Positions 11,049 to 22,420 of a DNA stretch of 64,000 nucleotides are shown piece by piece; positions within the stretch are counted from its first letter, which is position 1; the number at the start of each line of letters is the position of its first letter. The stretch covers positions 33,360,869-33,424,868 of the forward strand of contig JASEVX010000005.1 in assembly GCA_031761405.1 (NCBI GenBank). Direction: 5' to 3'. The notes beneath the pieces were generated by a model, which was not told the origin of the DNA, ran no database searches, and saw only the letters and a program-made list of their open reading frames with translations. This DNA is from Serripes groenlandicus. Lineage: Eukaryota > Mollusca > Bivalvia > Cardiida > Cardiidae. The translations under genes and the position numbers were made by a program.

Positions 11049-12380
11049 GTAGTCGAGCTTTAGCTTCCGGCGCTCGGCTCTCAGTAATCCCATCCAACAC
11101 ATTTGCAGAAGTAGACTTTGAAATGTCAAGAGAAACATGTGGATAATCTTTATAAATGAAAGTGAATGCATTGTTGCAATATGATGAATTGTTCATAAGG
11201 AGCAACGTGTCCCTTTTCTACTTTATTTACAAAAATGTTGTACATGCGTAAAATGCATAAGCTTGTGGGAAAGGTTAATTTCGAATTTCTGGAGGCGTGG
11301 CTCATTTTTCCCTTTGATTGATTACGCACGACGTAGGTTCAGCAGTTTAATCGGGGTTCTCGGATTCACACGAAACCTAATTATTCCTTGTTTTGTGCAG
11401 ACATTTGATGAGAACACATTATGGGATTAGAATGAATTTCATCAGTTGTTGTTGTCATACTGCTTTACTGGCAAAAATAAAGTAAGGTTAGTAATGTCAA
11501 TGCATAATACATTGTATTCATTTATTAAAAATGTCTGACTTCCGGTTCATTATATACATTCTTGTTGTACACTTTGATTTTATTCATTGGCTTGTATTTT
11601 CAAAACAAGATTGATATTACACTCAACGACTTTTTACAAGCTGCTCAGGACGGAGCTATTTTTATACAATATTGTTACAGAGCGCTTCCGTCCAACCTTT
11701 CTTTGATAAAGATAAAGACATCGTGGGTAGTGTTACATATATTTCAAACGATTTTAAAAATCGAAAAGCATAGTAAAATACCAATCGTGTTTGTTTATAG
11801 CGATAGAAGTGTCTATAAATATACGGGTCTTTTTCTGACGAAATAAGTGAAGTGTAGATCAATGACATTGCTATTTATGGATTCGATTCACATATTGATA
11901 TATGTTATAAATATATTTTATTTGACTTATACAAATACATGTATCTTATAACTTCCATGCATTTACATAAACAAATTTATACGAGAATATCAAAAGATAA
12001 TCCGAAATAGTTTAGCTCTTAACTAGATATACCCAATACAGAAACTTAACCTTTAACTTTAAACAGTTAAGGAGAGTGTGATAAACTATCGTTAGAAGAT
12101 ATATCTTATTCTATACTGTCAATAACTTACATATATTACTTCAAAGGTCATCTTATCTAATATACAACATGTACATGTATTAGCAAGGAGTAGGTATACA
12201 TGTCTTTTGCGATCGATTTTGTCATAAATTGTACATATCATAACAGATGTAATACATACTCATTTTGTAATATTAACGCTCCTGTGAATAAATTGCATAA
12301 TTTTATAATAGTTGATATCTGGTTGCAATTTAATAATTTAACAAAAATTATACACATTGGGTCTTTTATACAACTAATGT
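11049..12380. other. no gene seen
   Basis: AT-rich sequence. A 94-codon plus frame at 11562-11846 is overlapped by an opposite-strand frame of 68 codons. Neither has a motif or composition that supports coding. Confidence 0.4.
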
Positions 12381-13386
12381 TTTAAATACGTTTTTCTTAT
12401 TTCTGTGTAAGCTTCACATTGTATAACACAATGAAAGTAATCTTCTATAGCTTCTGAGCTACAACACGGACATGTTTTTCTGGTTTAGGTACTCTATAAC
12501 TAATGACTACCAGTGTATATGTTAGGGCTATGTTTCGTTAACGCAAAAACTTGTTTAGATAAATTTGTACAAAAGTGACAAAACGTTACTATTTTCTGAA
12601 TCACTGTACCAATTGTGTGTAAAACCATTAATAATCCTTAGATTGAATATGTCTATAAACATTTTATGAATATGAATACCTCGTTTTCCCCTTATATTAG
12701 ACAATCGGTTTTCCGACAATAAGGTTTTAATGTTGGAACTTTCTTTCGCCATTGAGGGTTTAAACATAGTATTGTCTTTAAATATTAGTTTTAACCAATA
12801 TTTGATAATACATTGAAACATATCGATTGATATAAAGAGGTAGTCCACCTAATTCCCTATAAATTGCGGCATTGCATGTACTTGTTTTTACGACAAGAAT
12901 CCTCTTGTGAAACTTTAAATTCAATCCCCCAAAATCCTTAAATTTGGTAAATCCCCAAAAAGAGCTACTACAGCTAAGTATTGGAGTCACAAAAACATCA
13001 ACAAGTTGTAAAGCCATTTTGGAATTTACTTCGTATTTAATCACATTGTACATGCTGTGCATAAGATGCTTTGCCTATAAGATGTTGGTTATTCAAATTA
13101 AAATACCCTGTGTAATTAAAAACCACACCAAGATAAGTAAAGTTATCCATAATCTCAATGTTCTGTTCCTTATAAAAAAAGGCTTCACATGCTCGAATTG
13201 TTTTTCCTTTTTCTAAATACAACAATCTTAAGTCTGTTCAATATTTAAAACGAGTCCCCATATAGAGCAATACTTGACTCCACATGCTCTTTGGATTGGC
13301 CGATGATAACCATATCGTCCGCGAATAATAAAAGAAAAATACACATATCTGTAATGTTTAGACCACAGTTGGATATATCGTGTAAC
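12381..13386 (-). pseudogene. CR1-like LINE ORF2 relic: RT palm to C-terminus
   Basis: Minus-strand remains of ORF2, broken by several frameshifts. In order: CIFLLLFADDMVII at about 13294-13335 has the RT catalytic motif C (FADD, 13314-13325). Next is IVVF with FTYLGVVFNYTGYF (13050-13225). Then VTPILSCSSSFWGF and LVVKTSTCNAAIYRELGGLP (12835-13050), the conserved 'PIL..gsevWGf ... ELGr.Pl' segment. Last is TCPCCSSEAIEDYFHCVIQC with a stop at about 12382, matching the C-terminal Cys-rich box. The family normally has this order. Sequence 5' of motif C is cut at 13386 by another element. Confidence 0.85.
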
Positions 13387-13700
13387 ATGAGGGCCATGAT
13401 GGCCCTGGAATCGCTCACCTGAATATTTTGTTAAAGTTTTGACTACATACATATAAGGCAAAACACCCAGCTCCCTGGTGGCCATGTTTTTGACTAATCG
13501 ACATGACTTGAAGGAATCTGATAGAGGGTCAGCCAAGGTACATTTCTAAAAAAGAAAAATGAACATGGTTTGACAGAATATAAAAGAGAGTCACCCATGG
13601 CACATTTCTACAAAATGATTTTAAAATCAGCCTTACACTTCAGGAGGAGAAGATTATTTAAGTTTCCATGATAGCCTGTAATGCAATACTATCAACATAT
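13387..13700 (+). mobile_element. hairpin-start element fragment inserted in the LINE relic
   Basis: It begins CATGAGGGCCATGATGGCCC directly after TAA (13384-13386) and continues 'tcgctcacctga'. This matches the CAAGAG-plus-hairpin start of the element at 34706 and the minus-strand end at 1285. The body has 'agagggtcagccaaggtacatttct' twice (near 13515 and 13585), the same repeat as 4920-6230. The 3' end is not found. It interrupts the LINE just upstream of its FADD motif. Confidence 0.6.
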
Positions 13701-13757
13701 TTATATTAAGAAAACAAGTTCAAGTTATCAACTCATTTATTAAAAGAAACTGCTGTT

Positions 13758-13775
13758 AAAAAAAAAAAAAAAAAA
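13758..13775 (+). repeat. A18 tract
   Basis: A run of 18 A residues. No retroposed body is recognisable next to it. Confidence 0.9.
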
Positions 13776-13951
13776 CGGGCATGTTAACAAATAGCTTATT
13801 ATGCAGCATTTACATGATCCGATAATCTGCTCATTGCTAGATCAATATATTTATGTTTTGTTCAGTTCTGTTATAGAAGGAGACGACACAGGACCCAGGA
13901 GCGGTTGAACTTGTATGACATAAATGAAAATCCACAAGAATAGGTTGAGTG

Positions 13952-14186
13952 AAAATGGGCATTTTAATTGTAAATGCCAAATGGAAAATTCCAATTAAGA
14001 GGGGAAATGGGCATTTAATTGGAAGTGCCAAATGTAACTTTCCATATAAGAAAAAAATTAATTATGTCATATCTAGGAGACAAAAACCCGTCGTCACATT
14101 CTCTGGGTGTCGCGCTTCGCTTTTGGCCGGTTTTTGTCGCCAGATATGACATATTTAATTGTTTTCTTATATGAAAAGTTACATTT
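13952..14186. mobile_element. foldback element with GC-rich core and local direct repeat
   Basis: Arms of about 60 nt (14030-14091 and about 14127-14186) are imperfect reverse complements: AAATGTAACTTTCCATATAA on the left and TTATATGAAAAGTTACATTT on the right. They enclose 'gtcgcgcttcgc'. Just left, a 'gggcattt(t)aattg.aa.tgccaaatg' block occurs twice (13955 and 14009). No coding capacity. The reading frames there are palindrome artefacts. Confidence 0.7.
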
Positions 14187-14586
14187 AGAACTTATATATG
14201 GTCGTGGCCAACCTTCCTCATACCTTATAATAGATTGGTTAAGTGTAGACGGTTTCTATTATAACACGTTTTAATTAAGTTAAATGGTAAGAAGTTATAT
14301 GTTCTGCTCTTAATGGTGCAAATATTCCAGGCCAAAATAAATATGTTTCTAAGACTATTCATTGAAAGAATGATTAATTTTCATAGACAAGATTAATAAT
14401 AACGTTTGAATTCTAGAAATAAAATGTGTATGAGCCAGTCATTTGTTTATCTTGATCTAGTTTCACAATTTTATGTAAAATAATTGAAATGAAAGGTTTA
14501 ACCTTTTCGCATTTTTAGACACGCTGTATTTCAGTTTTTTCGTTTGTTTTTGCAAAACTTATTGATTATTTTCCAATATTTCATAT

Positions 14587-14703
14587 ACATAAGTTTGGTC
14601 CCCTGTTAAGCCGGAGGAGACCCGGACGAGTGATAAAGATGCCTTTATTGTAAAAGACACCCTTTATATCAACGGTAAACCCGTTAAATCCAAGCGTTAC
14701 GAA
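14587..14703 (+). pseudogene. LINE ORF1-like C-terminal tail
   Basis: An open stretch ends with DAFIVKDTLYINGKPVKSKR and a stop. The 'DkLYInGk' phrase near the end is typical of the C-terminal RNA-binding domain of L1-type ORF1 proteins, as I recall the family. Only about 38 codons are open and nothing upstream extends it. It is a short orphan of a LINE and has no ORF2 start that I can recognise downstream. Confidence 0.4.
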
Positions 14704-16324
14704 TAAATGAACAATCAATTATTTTACGAACTGCGAATGGTCTATCAGAAAGCCAAACAGAGAAATGAGACCTTTGTTAAGATCATTTTAAGCATGACAT
14801 TGTGTTTTTAAATGTAAATGGACAACTGAAAATAACGAAATCAATGTTAACATACTTTTAATAGGAAGCACTAAATGCTGTAGCGGCGGAATAGCAGTTA
14901 TCTTAATACTTTTATCGTGTTTAAACAAGCCTAGAACAAGACGTTATTGGCGTTAAGGTTTACCTGTGGGACCAATGATCACCAATATGCAATGCAGTTG
15001 AAATATAGACCGTTTTGAGTTGTTTTAAAACAATGTAGAGTATTTTAAATAGTAGGTAGCAGGTGTTGTATGCGGCAATTTAAACAGTATTTTGGATTAA
15101 GGATTGACGTTTTCATACCTCACAATTTGATTAGTGCATTAGATTGTGACAAGTATATCCCAGATTCGAACCTTTAAAAGGTCCACAGAATAGAAACTGT
15201 AACGTTTACAGTGTAAACTGATTTACCTTGCATACATCGCGAGTACTGGTTAAGTCTCCAGGAAGCAGTCATCGAGCGTGATTAATCTAAGCTAAAGGCT
15301 TGTTTCGCAATCGATGTAAAATAAATAAGTTTAAACTAAACTAATCGTAAGACTTTACAACGGTTCATTAAAGGATTGATTGATCCTTTCCCACATAAAT
15401 ACGCAATTTAACAAATTTGCAAACAAAGAGTTTTGAAAACCGAGCAATTCTACTTTTGCAACAATGTTTTCCACCTTTGCCAGTGTATTCCTTCATTTAC
15501 AGACAGTAGCCATAGTTTGCCTATATGTTTTTAAAGTCGTCTACTGTCGAATTATCGTATGTGAGAAATGGTTAATATAGTTGTGTTTAAACGACTATGT
15601 TTCGTAATCGAATCGCTACTCCTGTTTTCTGTAATTACCTTTTGATATAACACGTCTGGAATTAATCAGGCGATAACCCACAGACGTACCAATGGATGAA
15701 TAATGCTAATCGTAGATCAGACTAATTAAACAGTTCAGTTCATCGCATTAGAATCGAGTTATCCAATGACGTATGTGTTTAATTGTCCGCTTATGACATA
15801 CAACTTCTTATAAAGAAGCTTCCACTTTGATAGCTCCACATTTTCAAACAAATGACCTCTTAAATTGGGATGGTATATGCTTAAGCCTATGGTATGGTCT
15901 GTGTAATTCCAACAGTAGCATGGTGAATACGTGTTTATAAGAAAATAAGTTTACTATAAAATTATATGTAAACTGACTTCATTATGTATTGATTATGCGA
16001 CAGTTAAATTTGCACGGCTTATATTCACAATTGCTAAATGATAATTGCGCTCAAAATGTTTCTTTATACTCAAAATCAACAGTTAATTTCTCGCGAATGA
16101 TTCAAAGAAGATATCTCCGCAGCAGACCAAATAAAAATACTATCATTGCAAATTAATTTCAGATAAAAACATATTGAATGTTTTAAATGTAGACAAACTT
16201 ATACACGATTGATGTCGGCATGCTTTGTGGTACACGTTTGCAATTCTCAGATTCATCTTCAATAACACAATGATATTTCAGTCTTTGTTTTCTCCAACGA
16301 AGGGAGACACATACTGACCATATC
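14704..16324. other. no gene; one dispersed repeat
   Basis: AT-rich. The segment 15236-15345 ('gcgagtactg...tccaggaagcag', 'gcgtgattaat', 'gcttgtttcgcaat', 'aataagtttaaact') recurs at 62557-62655 next to a SINE head. The piece near 15518 carries the 'aaagtcgtctactg' motif of the FB-Q family. Nothing else is seen. Confidence 0.5.
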
Positions 16325-16531
16325 TCTGTCTTAACTGAGTGGTTGTCGTAATATATTTGGAATCGGACGTCCCAGGTTCGATTTCCTCGCGGCGGTCATC
16401 ATGGAGTGTCCTTCGGCAAGACACATTTCATAGCATAATACTAACTTTCTTACCCAGGGGTTATGAGTAAGTATTTTTCCACCGTGATATGACTGCACTA
16501 CTGTTGAATAAATCCCTATAAAACAAACAAA
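16325..16531 (+). mobile_element. tRNA-headed SINE (type S1)
   Basis: Box A-like sequence (16334-16346, ACTGAGTGGTTGT) is followed by box B GGTTCGATTTCC at 16375-16386, a one-base variant of the tRNA consensus. The body has 'gtgtccttcggcaagacac'. The tail has 'accgtgatatgactg' and 'ctgttgaataaatccctataaaac', the shared SINE tail of this window. The minus-strand copy at 20682-20850 has the same body and tail. Confidence 0.8.
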
Positions 16532-18930
16532 TCAGACTTGCATCACTGATACGTTGTGATAAGAAGATGTTCAAGTTGGCTTTCGTGAATAGTGTATACC
16601 CAGATATATGTGTACAACCGCAAAGCCTGCTCACGACCTACACAGTTCACATAATACTTAACCTACATGAGCTTATTGGAAATGTATGCCAACGTTTGTG
16701 AATACTGATGCGACACAGAGCCGTTGGAAATAATGATACGAACCTACACTATTAGGACATACCTTGCAGGCGATACATGTTTTTTTCTTAGAGCACTGTT
16801 TGTAACCTTTACAGATATATACTTGATATTGCAATTAACTCCATTGTATACCATAATACCACGTTGACTTTTGTGTATGATTCGACAGTTAACATATATC
16901 ATTCGTTTGTATATGTGTCTAATAACAATAAAGACATGTATTCAATTATTTAGATTTTTTGTTAAATCAAGTAATACCTAAATTAACAATTTAAAGAACA
17001 CCAACAGTCTGTATCAGTGGTATTACCAATCTAATTTAGAGCAGGCAAAATATATCGCTGTACGTACAATGGATCTGACCACACCGCATACAAGTTCCTT
17101 TCGAATTGACCCGATACACTTAAATATTCTTCAGCAGTTGATCGTCTTTTTAGCCACTAATATAACACGAAACAACCAACGCTCGGTCCTATACAATCGA
17201 AATACTCGACAGTAATCGCTTCTCTATCTCGTTTATTTATATGGGTCTTCTCACCTTCTTTTCTTCAAGACGATTTTTGAGGCGACAATTTGATTGGCTG
17301 ACGTAAAGGTCAATCTGAGACGACCTCTATGAGGCAGTCATTAGATATATATATATGTGAGCGAAGTTTTGGTCTGGTTTTATTTAGAGTGTGATAACAC
17401 CGAAGCCTATCCTCAAACTTGAAAGATAAGAAGCAATTGTCTACATTCATATTAGCTTCCACTTCGGTTCATAAATGGTAACAAGGACATGCAGATTATG
17501 ATATGTGCTGAGAAAAGGCATTGATGTATCTGTGAAGAGTGTTAATAGATTAAAATGATGGCCAGACAGCAATATCAAATTCCGATTTGTCATCGCAAAA
17601 ACGTATCATGTATCTGAATTTGAATTTGTGGTATTTTGACTCTAACAACGCTCATAAAACTTTAACCAACTGATTTTATCTTGTCAAGACTCTTCTGAAA
17701 TGAATAAAGATAATATTTTAAATAATGCTTTACTTATCCAATTACAACAATCGTATTCAGTGTACATTTACAGACTAAATAATAAACACATCCATAAATG
17801 ATTACCCGGACAGTGGCATTTCAGCGGTCATGCCATCCTACCAAGTTTGAGCGCCAAGGCATTATCCTACGCCTCATTTTTCGAGTTTATTGCATGAACC
17901 GTTTGGGTGAAGACGTTCGATTTGCTACAATTGAATATGAAGTGATAACAGCCATACCCTTGAGGTAATGACAAAAAAATCAAACAATCGACAAATGTAG
18001 TTTGATATTAATAAACAGTACAGAAAAATAGTAGAGTGTAAATCTTTGAAAGACATCAAGACTCGACCCTTTCTCTAAGGAGCATGCCAGTATGTTGACG
18101 AGACACATACTCATTATTGTAAAATATTCATCCCAGACGAATCATCGAGTTATATATTAGACCGATTCCAATCACTTTATATGGTTTCCTTTCGTTACAA
18201 AATGTCTGAAACCGCTCTAGGGACTTCCCATCAATACATCAAATAATTATGCAAGTCACACATTCGCCTAATGTAACAATTACATTAATATGTCCCTCAC
18301 ATTACCAGAATTTCTTTGGATTCGAGGAAAACATATAATATCGTCGAAACTCTTATGCAAACCTAATGAATTATTTATCGATGGAAGTCTTCGCTCAACG
18401 TTAATATTGACCTTCGAAGATTCTCACGTTATTTCATTATAACCGAGGGGATATAAAGGGCTGGCCAAGAACGTGGCCCATTCCTCATCTTACACATATA
18501 TCGGTAGTTTAACATTTTCGTGTTTGTTTTGTTCTTTGTTGTTTTTGTTTGTGTTCAAACATTCAAACATTACAAGAGATGAGAGAGAGAGAGGTAGCGA
18601 GAACCTATATGCACATATATGTGATTATTAGCGTTTCCCTGATGCGTAAAATAAACGAAACCGGTTGGAACTTTTCAAACCAATGTAGTGTCTTTTTCCT
18701 TTTTACTGTATATACATATGTCTAGATACACATATACAGTTTAGGTTTTGAATTGCTTATTGTCGATTTCAACATTGTTCTAGTAAGATGATAGAACTTT
18801 AATAAATAAATTAACTCATAAACTGAGTTATCAATCTAGAAGGCAATACAATACGTTGCTAGCATGATATAGGGACAAGTGTGATAAAGATTCGCAGTGT
18901 GTAGGTACAGATTCGCCTTAATGAGGAGGG
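16532..18930. other. no gene seen
   Basis: AT-rich, with no recognisable repeat over about 2.4 kb. A CCAAT-type box and CRE-like site (gattggctgacgtaa, about 17291-17305) sit near TATA-like sequence at 17346-17357, but no transcript is evident. A short GA run is at 18578-18592. Confidence 0.4.
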
Positions 18931-18934
18931 GGAT

Positions 18935-19053
18935 ATGTTCGTGTGTTCGTGTGTACGTACGTGCGCGCGCGTATTTGTTTATGTGTTCGTGTGTATACGT
19001 GCTTTAGTGCGTGTTCGTGTGTACACGTGCGTTAGTGCGTGTGAGTGCGTGCT

Positions 19054-19118
<65 letters not shown>

Positions 19119-19250
19119 GTGTGCGTGTTTGTATACGTATGGTATTGCTTTCCGTGTGAGTGCGTGCTTGCGCGCGCGCGTGTGTGTGTGTGTGTGTGTA
19201 TGTGCGTGTTTGTGTCCGTATGGTATTGCTTTCCGTGTGCTTATGAGTGA
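18935..19250. repeat. GT/CG microsatellite with a tandem duplication
   Basis: (CG)n at 19056-19069 runs into (GT)n to about 19113. After 'gtgcgtgtttgta.acgtatggtattgctttcc' the arrangement 'gtgagtgcgtgcttgcgcgcgcg(tg)n' repeats from about 19155 to 19237. Alternating purine-pyrimidine over this length favours Z-DNA. The four long reading frames here are repeat translations (V/C/A or T/H), not genes. Confidence 0.9.
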
Positions 19251-19559
19251 GGGTTAGCAATTTCGTGTGTGTATGCATGTACGTGTATCAATGTGTGCGC
19301 GTATTTGGCGATTGCGCGTATTGGTATTATGCTATTAGTGCTTATTGGTATCATGCTATTAGTGAGTTGTGAATGTAGGTTCATATGTAGTATTTTCTCT
19401 TTTATGTGGATACGATAACAATTTCTGGATCTTGACGATTTTAATAAATGAAACTTATCAATGTATGAATTAGTACTTTCAGGTTTATTTTTGGAGTTAC
19501 GATTATGATCTATTATATGTAATGCTAGTCAGTATTCGCTTCTTAAAAACGATAATAAG

Positions 19560-20000
19560 TATACATTTATAGTACGTGTATCAGACTTTTAATACGATTT
19601 ATGCAGAGTGTAGGAAATAATATTAAGTATATAGTTAATGCTATTATTTTCCTTTACCCCGGGTTTGTAGCCAGCAATCAGCGATTTCAAATGTTGTATT
19701 TCCTCGCCATACCCAATTGAAGAAAAGAAAAGTTTTATTTCATTCCAAAAATGTTTGATGATTTTACAATCCAAAATAGTGCTCTCTATGTATTCTTCTG
19801 TAGCGATTATATTATCTATTAATTTATATCTAAACTGTTTGATTTGGGTATGAGCACTGTTTTTTTTTTTGAATAGTACATTTATGACAAGACAATCTAA
19901 GTATTTAGAGTTTTATTCCACAAATTAGAATGTATGGTTTTTCAAAGTAGAAGTTTCGAAATAGTGAGTAGACGTCGTTATTTGAAAATAAGATTGCAAA
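19560..20000 (-). pseudogene. L1/Tx1-like LINE ORF2 C-terminal relic
   Basis: The minus frame 19589-19774 contains CKIIKHFWNEIKLFFSSIG and a following 'INYILNIISYTLHKS', the 'C..i.HfW.ei' segment near the ORF2 C-terminus. Upstream on the minus strand (19775-19985) are NDVYSLFRNFYFEKPYI and 'SAHTQIKQFRYKLIDNIIATEE', which also occur in the unit A, C and D relics (for example 43930-44100). This copy keeps the C-terminal piece those units lack. Frameshifts separate the parts. Confidence 0.65.
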
Positions 20001-20073
20001 GACGGAAGCAATAGGGAGGACAATATTTGTATTTGCTATCAAAATAATACAATTGTCCACTTAAAATCCCTGG

Positions 20074-20400
20074 ACTTACACTTGCTTCAAATTCACATTA
20101 AGTGTTAATCCGTATAAACGCCCCCCCCCCCCCCCCCCCCTCCCCTCCCCTCACCCACACCCCAAAAAACAACGAAAAGGGATGTCGTTGATCCTAGCCG
20201 TGATTGCGTCATACGGCGGAGAAAATTGCAACAAATTAAAATCATACTAATGCCCACTTAAACTGTCAGAACGCCACACTGTGGACTGACACTTGCTTTA
20301 CATCAAGTGGCAATTCCTAGAAACGCAACAAAAAACAACGAACGCAACGAGGTGTCGGTGACCCTAGCCGGAATTGAGTATAACTGCGGAGAAAAAATAT
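20074..20400 (+). repeat. imperfect tandem duplication
   Basis: Two related copies: 'gactacacttgctt...aaaaacaacga...gatgtcgttgatcctagccgtgattgcgt' from about 20074, and 'gactgacacttgcttt...aaaaaacaacga...ggtgtcggtgaccctagccggaattgagt' from about 20285. Copy one contains the C-tract that copy two lacks. No known family. Confidence 0.5.
20121..20157. repeat. C20 tract with C-rich extension
   Basis: Twenty consecutive C residues are followed by TCCCCTCCCC and TCACCC. The minus strand can form a G-quadruplex. Length in the assembly may be unreliable. Confidence 0.9.
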
Positions 20401-20681
20401 TGCCGCTGATAAAATGTATTGCCCTATTTCTTAACAAAAACCTGATTCCCGCAGCAATAGCATTTGTTAAAAAAAAAATCCCAAATACAATAAAGTGAAC
20501 GCCATCTTCGGCAAAAATTCATCTCGATCGCGTAAATAAAAGAAAATGTTGATACAGAATAGTGGTAGCAAACTCGTTCTACCTCAAGCGGGCTCGATCC
20601 ATATTTTTTTAACTCGTAGACTATTACCGCTTTAAACGGGGCAATATATGTGACCACATTATATTTGTTTCGGGTAAGCAT

Positions 20682-20850
20682 TGTTTTTGTTTTATTGGGG
20701 TTTTACGCCGCTTTCAACATTATTTCAGTTATATCACGGCGACTGTTCACTTATTGATGATCCCTGGGTAAACAAACCAGTACTAGGCTAGAAAATGTGC
20801 CTTGCCCAAGGGCACCACACCACGACCGTCGTGCCGCGACTGTGGCAAAT
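20682..20850 (-). mobile_element. SINE S1 copy, minus strand
   Basis: Reverse orientation of the 16325 SINE: 'ggggttttacgccgctttcaac', 'cagttatatcacggcg', 'ccctgggtaa' and 'gtgccttgcccaaggg'. The tRNA-like head, expected around 20850-20920, is not clear. Confidence 0.7.
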
Positions 20851-20964
20851 CTATTTGAATATACAAAGTCCCCAGTATCCACTCATCAAATATATACCAT
20901 TGGCTCCACAGTGCAACAAAACAAACGCTGGTGATACCAGTTATCTTAAGTGCTCAAGATTGGT

Positions 20965-21245
20965 TTTTGTGATCATCTTGTGTCCGTTGTCTGTCGCCTG
21001 TCGCCCGTCGTTCGTCGTCAACAATTAGCTTGTTTACACTCTTTGTTCATACAATATGCATGAAACTTATTCAGTTTGTTCATCATATTGATATCCAGGT
21101 CAAGTTCGAATTCGGGTCATGTTGGGTTAAAAAAGAGTAAAAAGTTCGAATTGAATAGAAATCTCGTATAGTTTGTGGAATTCACATTTTTAACTTGAAG
21201 ATGTCAAAATTTAATCAGAATGATGTTTCACTTAGGATGGAATAC
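20965..21245 (+). repeat. single copy of the 'gatatctaggtcaagttcgaat' family
   Basis: 'gtccgttgtctgtcgcctgtcgcccgtcgttcgtcgtcaacaatt' then 'gatatccaggtcaagttcgaattcgggtcatgttgggtt' match the 5' lead-in and one unit of the tandem block at 358-1285. No coding content. Confidence 0.65.
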
Positions 21246-21421
21246 CGCAATATCGGTGTACATACGGTTTATTTTTAAATTTGTAACAAATCAAACTTAC
21301 CTATAAATTATACTCAGCGTCACACGTTCCTTTATATGTTTTTAATAATTAACTCTCTGTAGAATTTTGAAAATATTGTGTCAATCGGCGGCCATTTTGA
21401 AATTGTAGATAAAGGGAGACT

Positions 21422-21596
21422 TTGATTGATTGATTGATTAGGGTTTAACGCCGTTTTTAACAATTTCTCAGTTATATAACGGCGGCCAGTTCACCTACTC
21501 ATGGCTTTCCTGGTTTTCTCACACCAGTACTCCAGAAAACAATCTTCCCAAGCAACTGGCTGCTTTTCCACATAGACTGAGCCCATTGGTGGAGGT
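21422..21596 (-). mobile_element. SINE S2 tail, minus strand
   Basis: A (TTGA)n simple tail at 21422-21440 is followed by 'agggtttaacgccgtttttaac', 'cagttatataacggcggccagttcacctactc', 'ttcccaagcaactgg' and 'cccattggtgg'. It stops at 21596, shorter than the copies at 9084 and 37904. Confidence 0.75.
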
Positions 21597-21995
21597 TTAA
21601 GGGAGACAATACCGCTAACCGGGGTCATTACAAAAACCTTGGTATGGTGGTTCTGTTGTATCAAATTTTATCAAAGGTGTGTGATTGTGAAAATCATAAT
21701 ACTATAGAAATATATCAATACACTATTTATTTTGAATTTGAAATTTTAATAAGTAACCTTTTCAGACAATAAATGTATTTACATTACATTTTCTTGATGC
21801 ATTTTTTTTTAAATTTCTTATTGGAACAATTGATTCCTATTTTTTAAATAATGACAAATTCATTGTTTCTTTTAGTCTTGCCAATAGCGTCCATCTTTTT
21901 TTGTAATAAAATATATGATTTAGAAATTTTGAAATATCATTTATTTAAATTCAGAACACACACATACAGTTAACATATGACATATTTCATGTTTA

Positions 21996-22420
21996 GCTCA
22001 CCTGAGGACGAAATGCTCATGGTGAGATATTGTAATGGCTTGATATCGGTCGTCCGTCTTCAATAATTTCTTTAAATGATATCTCCTCCTAAACCAATGT
22101 AAGGATTTTGATTTAAAATCGGTAAGAATGATCCTTGGGTGATCTGCTTGTGAATTTCTTCAAAGAAAATAATTCCTTGAATAGCTCTGGTTGCCATGCC
22201 AACCGAAAGGACAAAGTTCTTGTCTGAAACCGAAAGGACTAGAGCTAATGTATTTGGTGTGTAGCATTGTCTATTGTAGTGGTTCTCTACAAAGATTGTT
22301 CGAATTAGGCCCGTGGGTTCAAAATTGGCCTCTCCCTGGGGGTCACCTGTTTTACATAGAGATATAGGGAAAAATGTTGAAAGTCATCTTTATCAAAAAC
22401 GCTAAGTTATGGAGTTACTT
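21996..22420 (-). mobile_element. hairpin-ended element, 3' terminus
   Basis: Begins with GCTCACCTGAGGACG...CTCATGGTGAG, a terminal hairpin (21996-22026) directly preceded by TTA, so on the minus strand the element ends in a hairpin followed by TAA. The interior has 'gatatctcctcctaaaccaatg' and 'ggtcacctgttttacatag', which I recall from bivalve copies of this repeat. The other end is not recognisable. Confidence 0.6.

Noticed and set aside
17285..17400. Host promoter (CCAAT box, CRE-like TGACGTAA, TATA-like run)
   Set aside because: No gene or exon-like sequence follows within several kb. Such short motifs are expected by chance in AT-rich DNA.
18935..19278. Four overlapping reading frames of 70-99 codons, on both strands
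   Set aside because: They are translations of GT/CG microsatellite (V/C/A or T/H repeats) and change with tract length.
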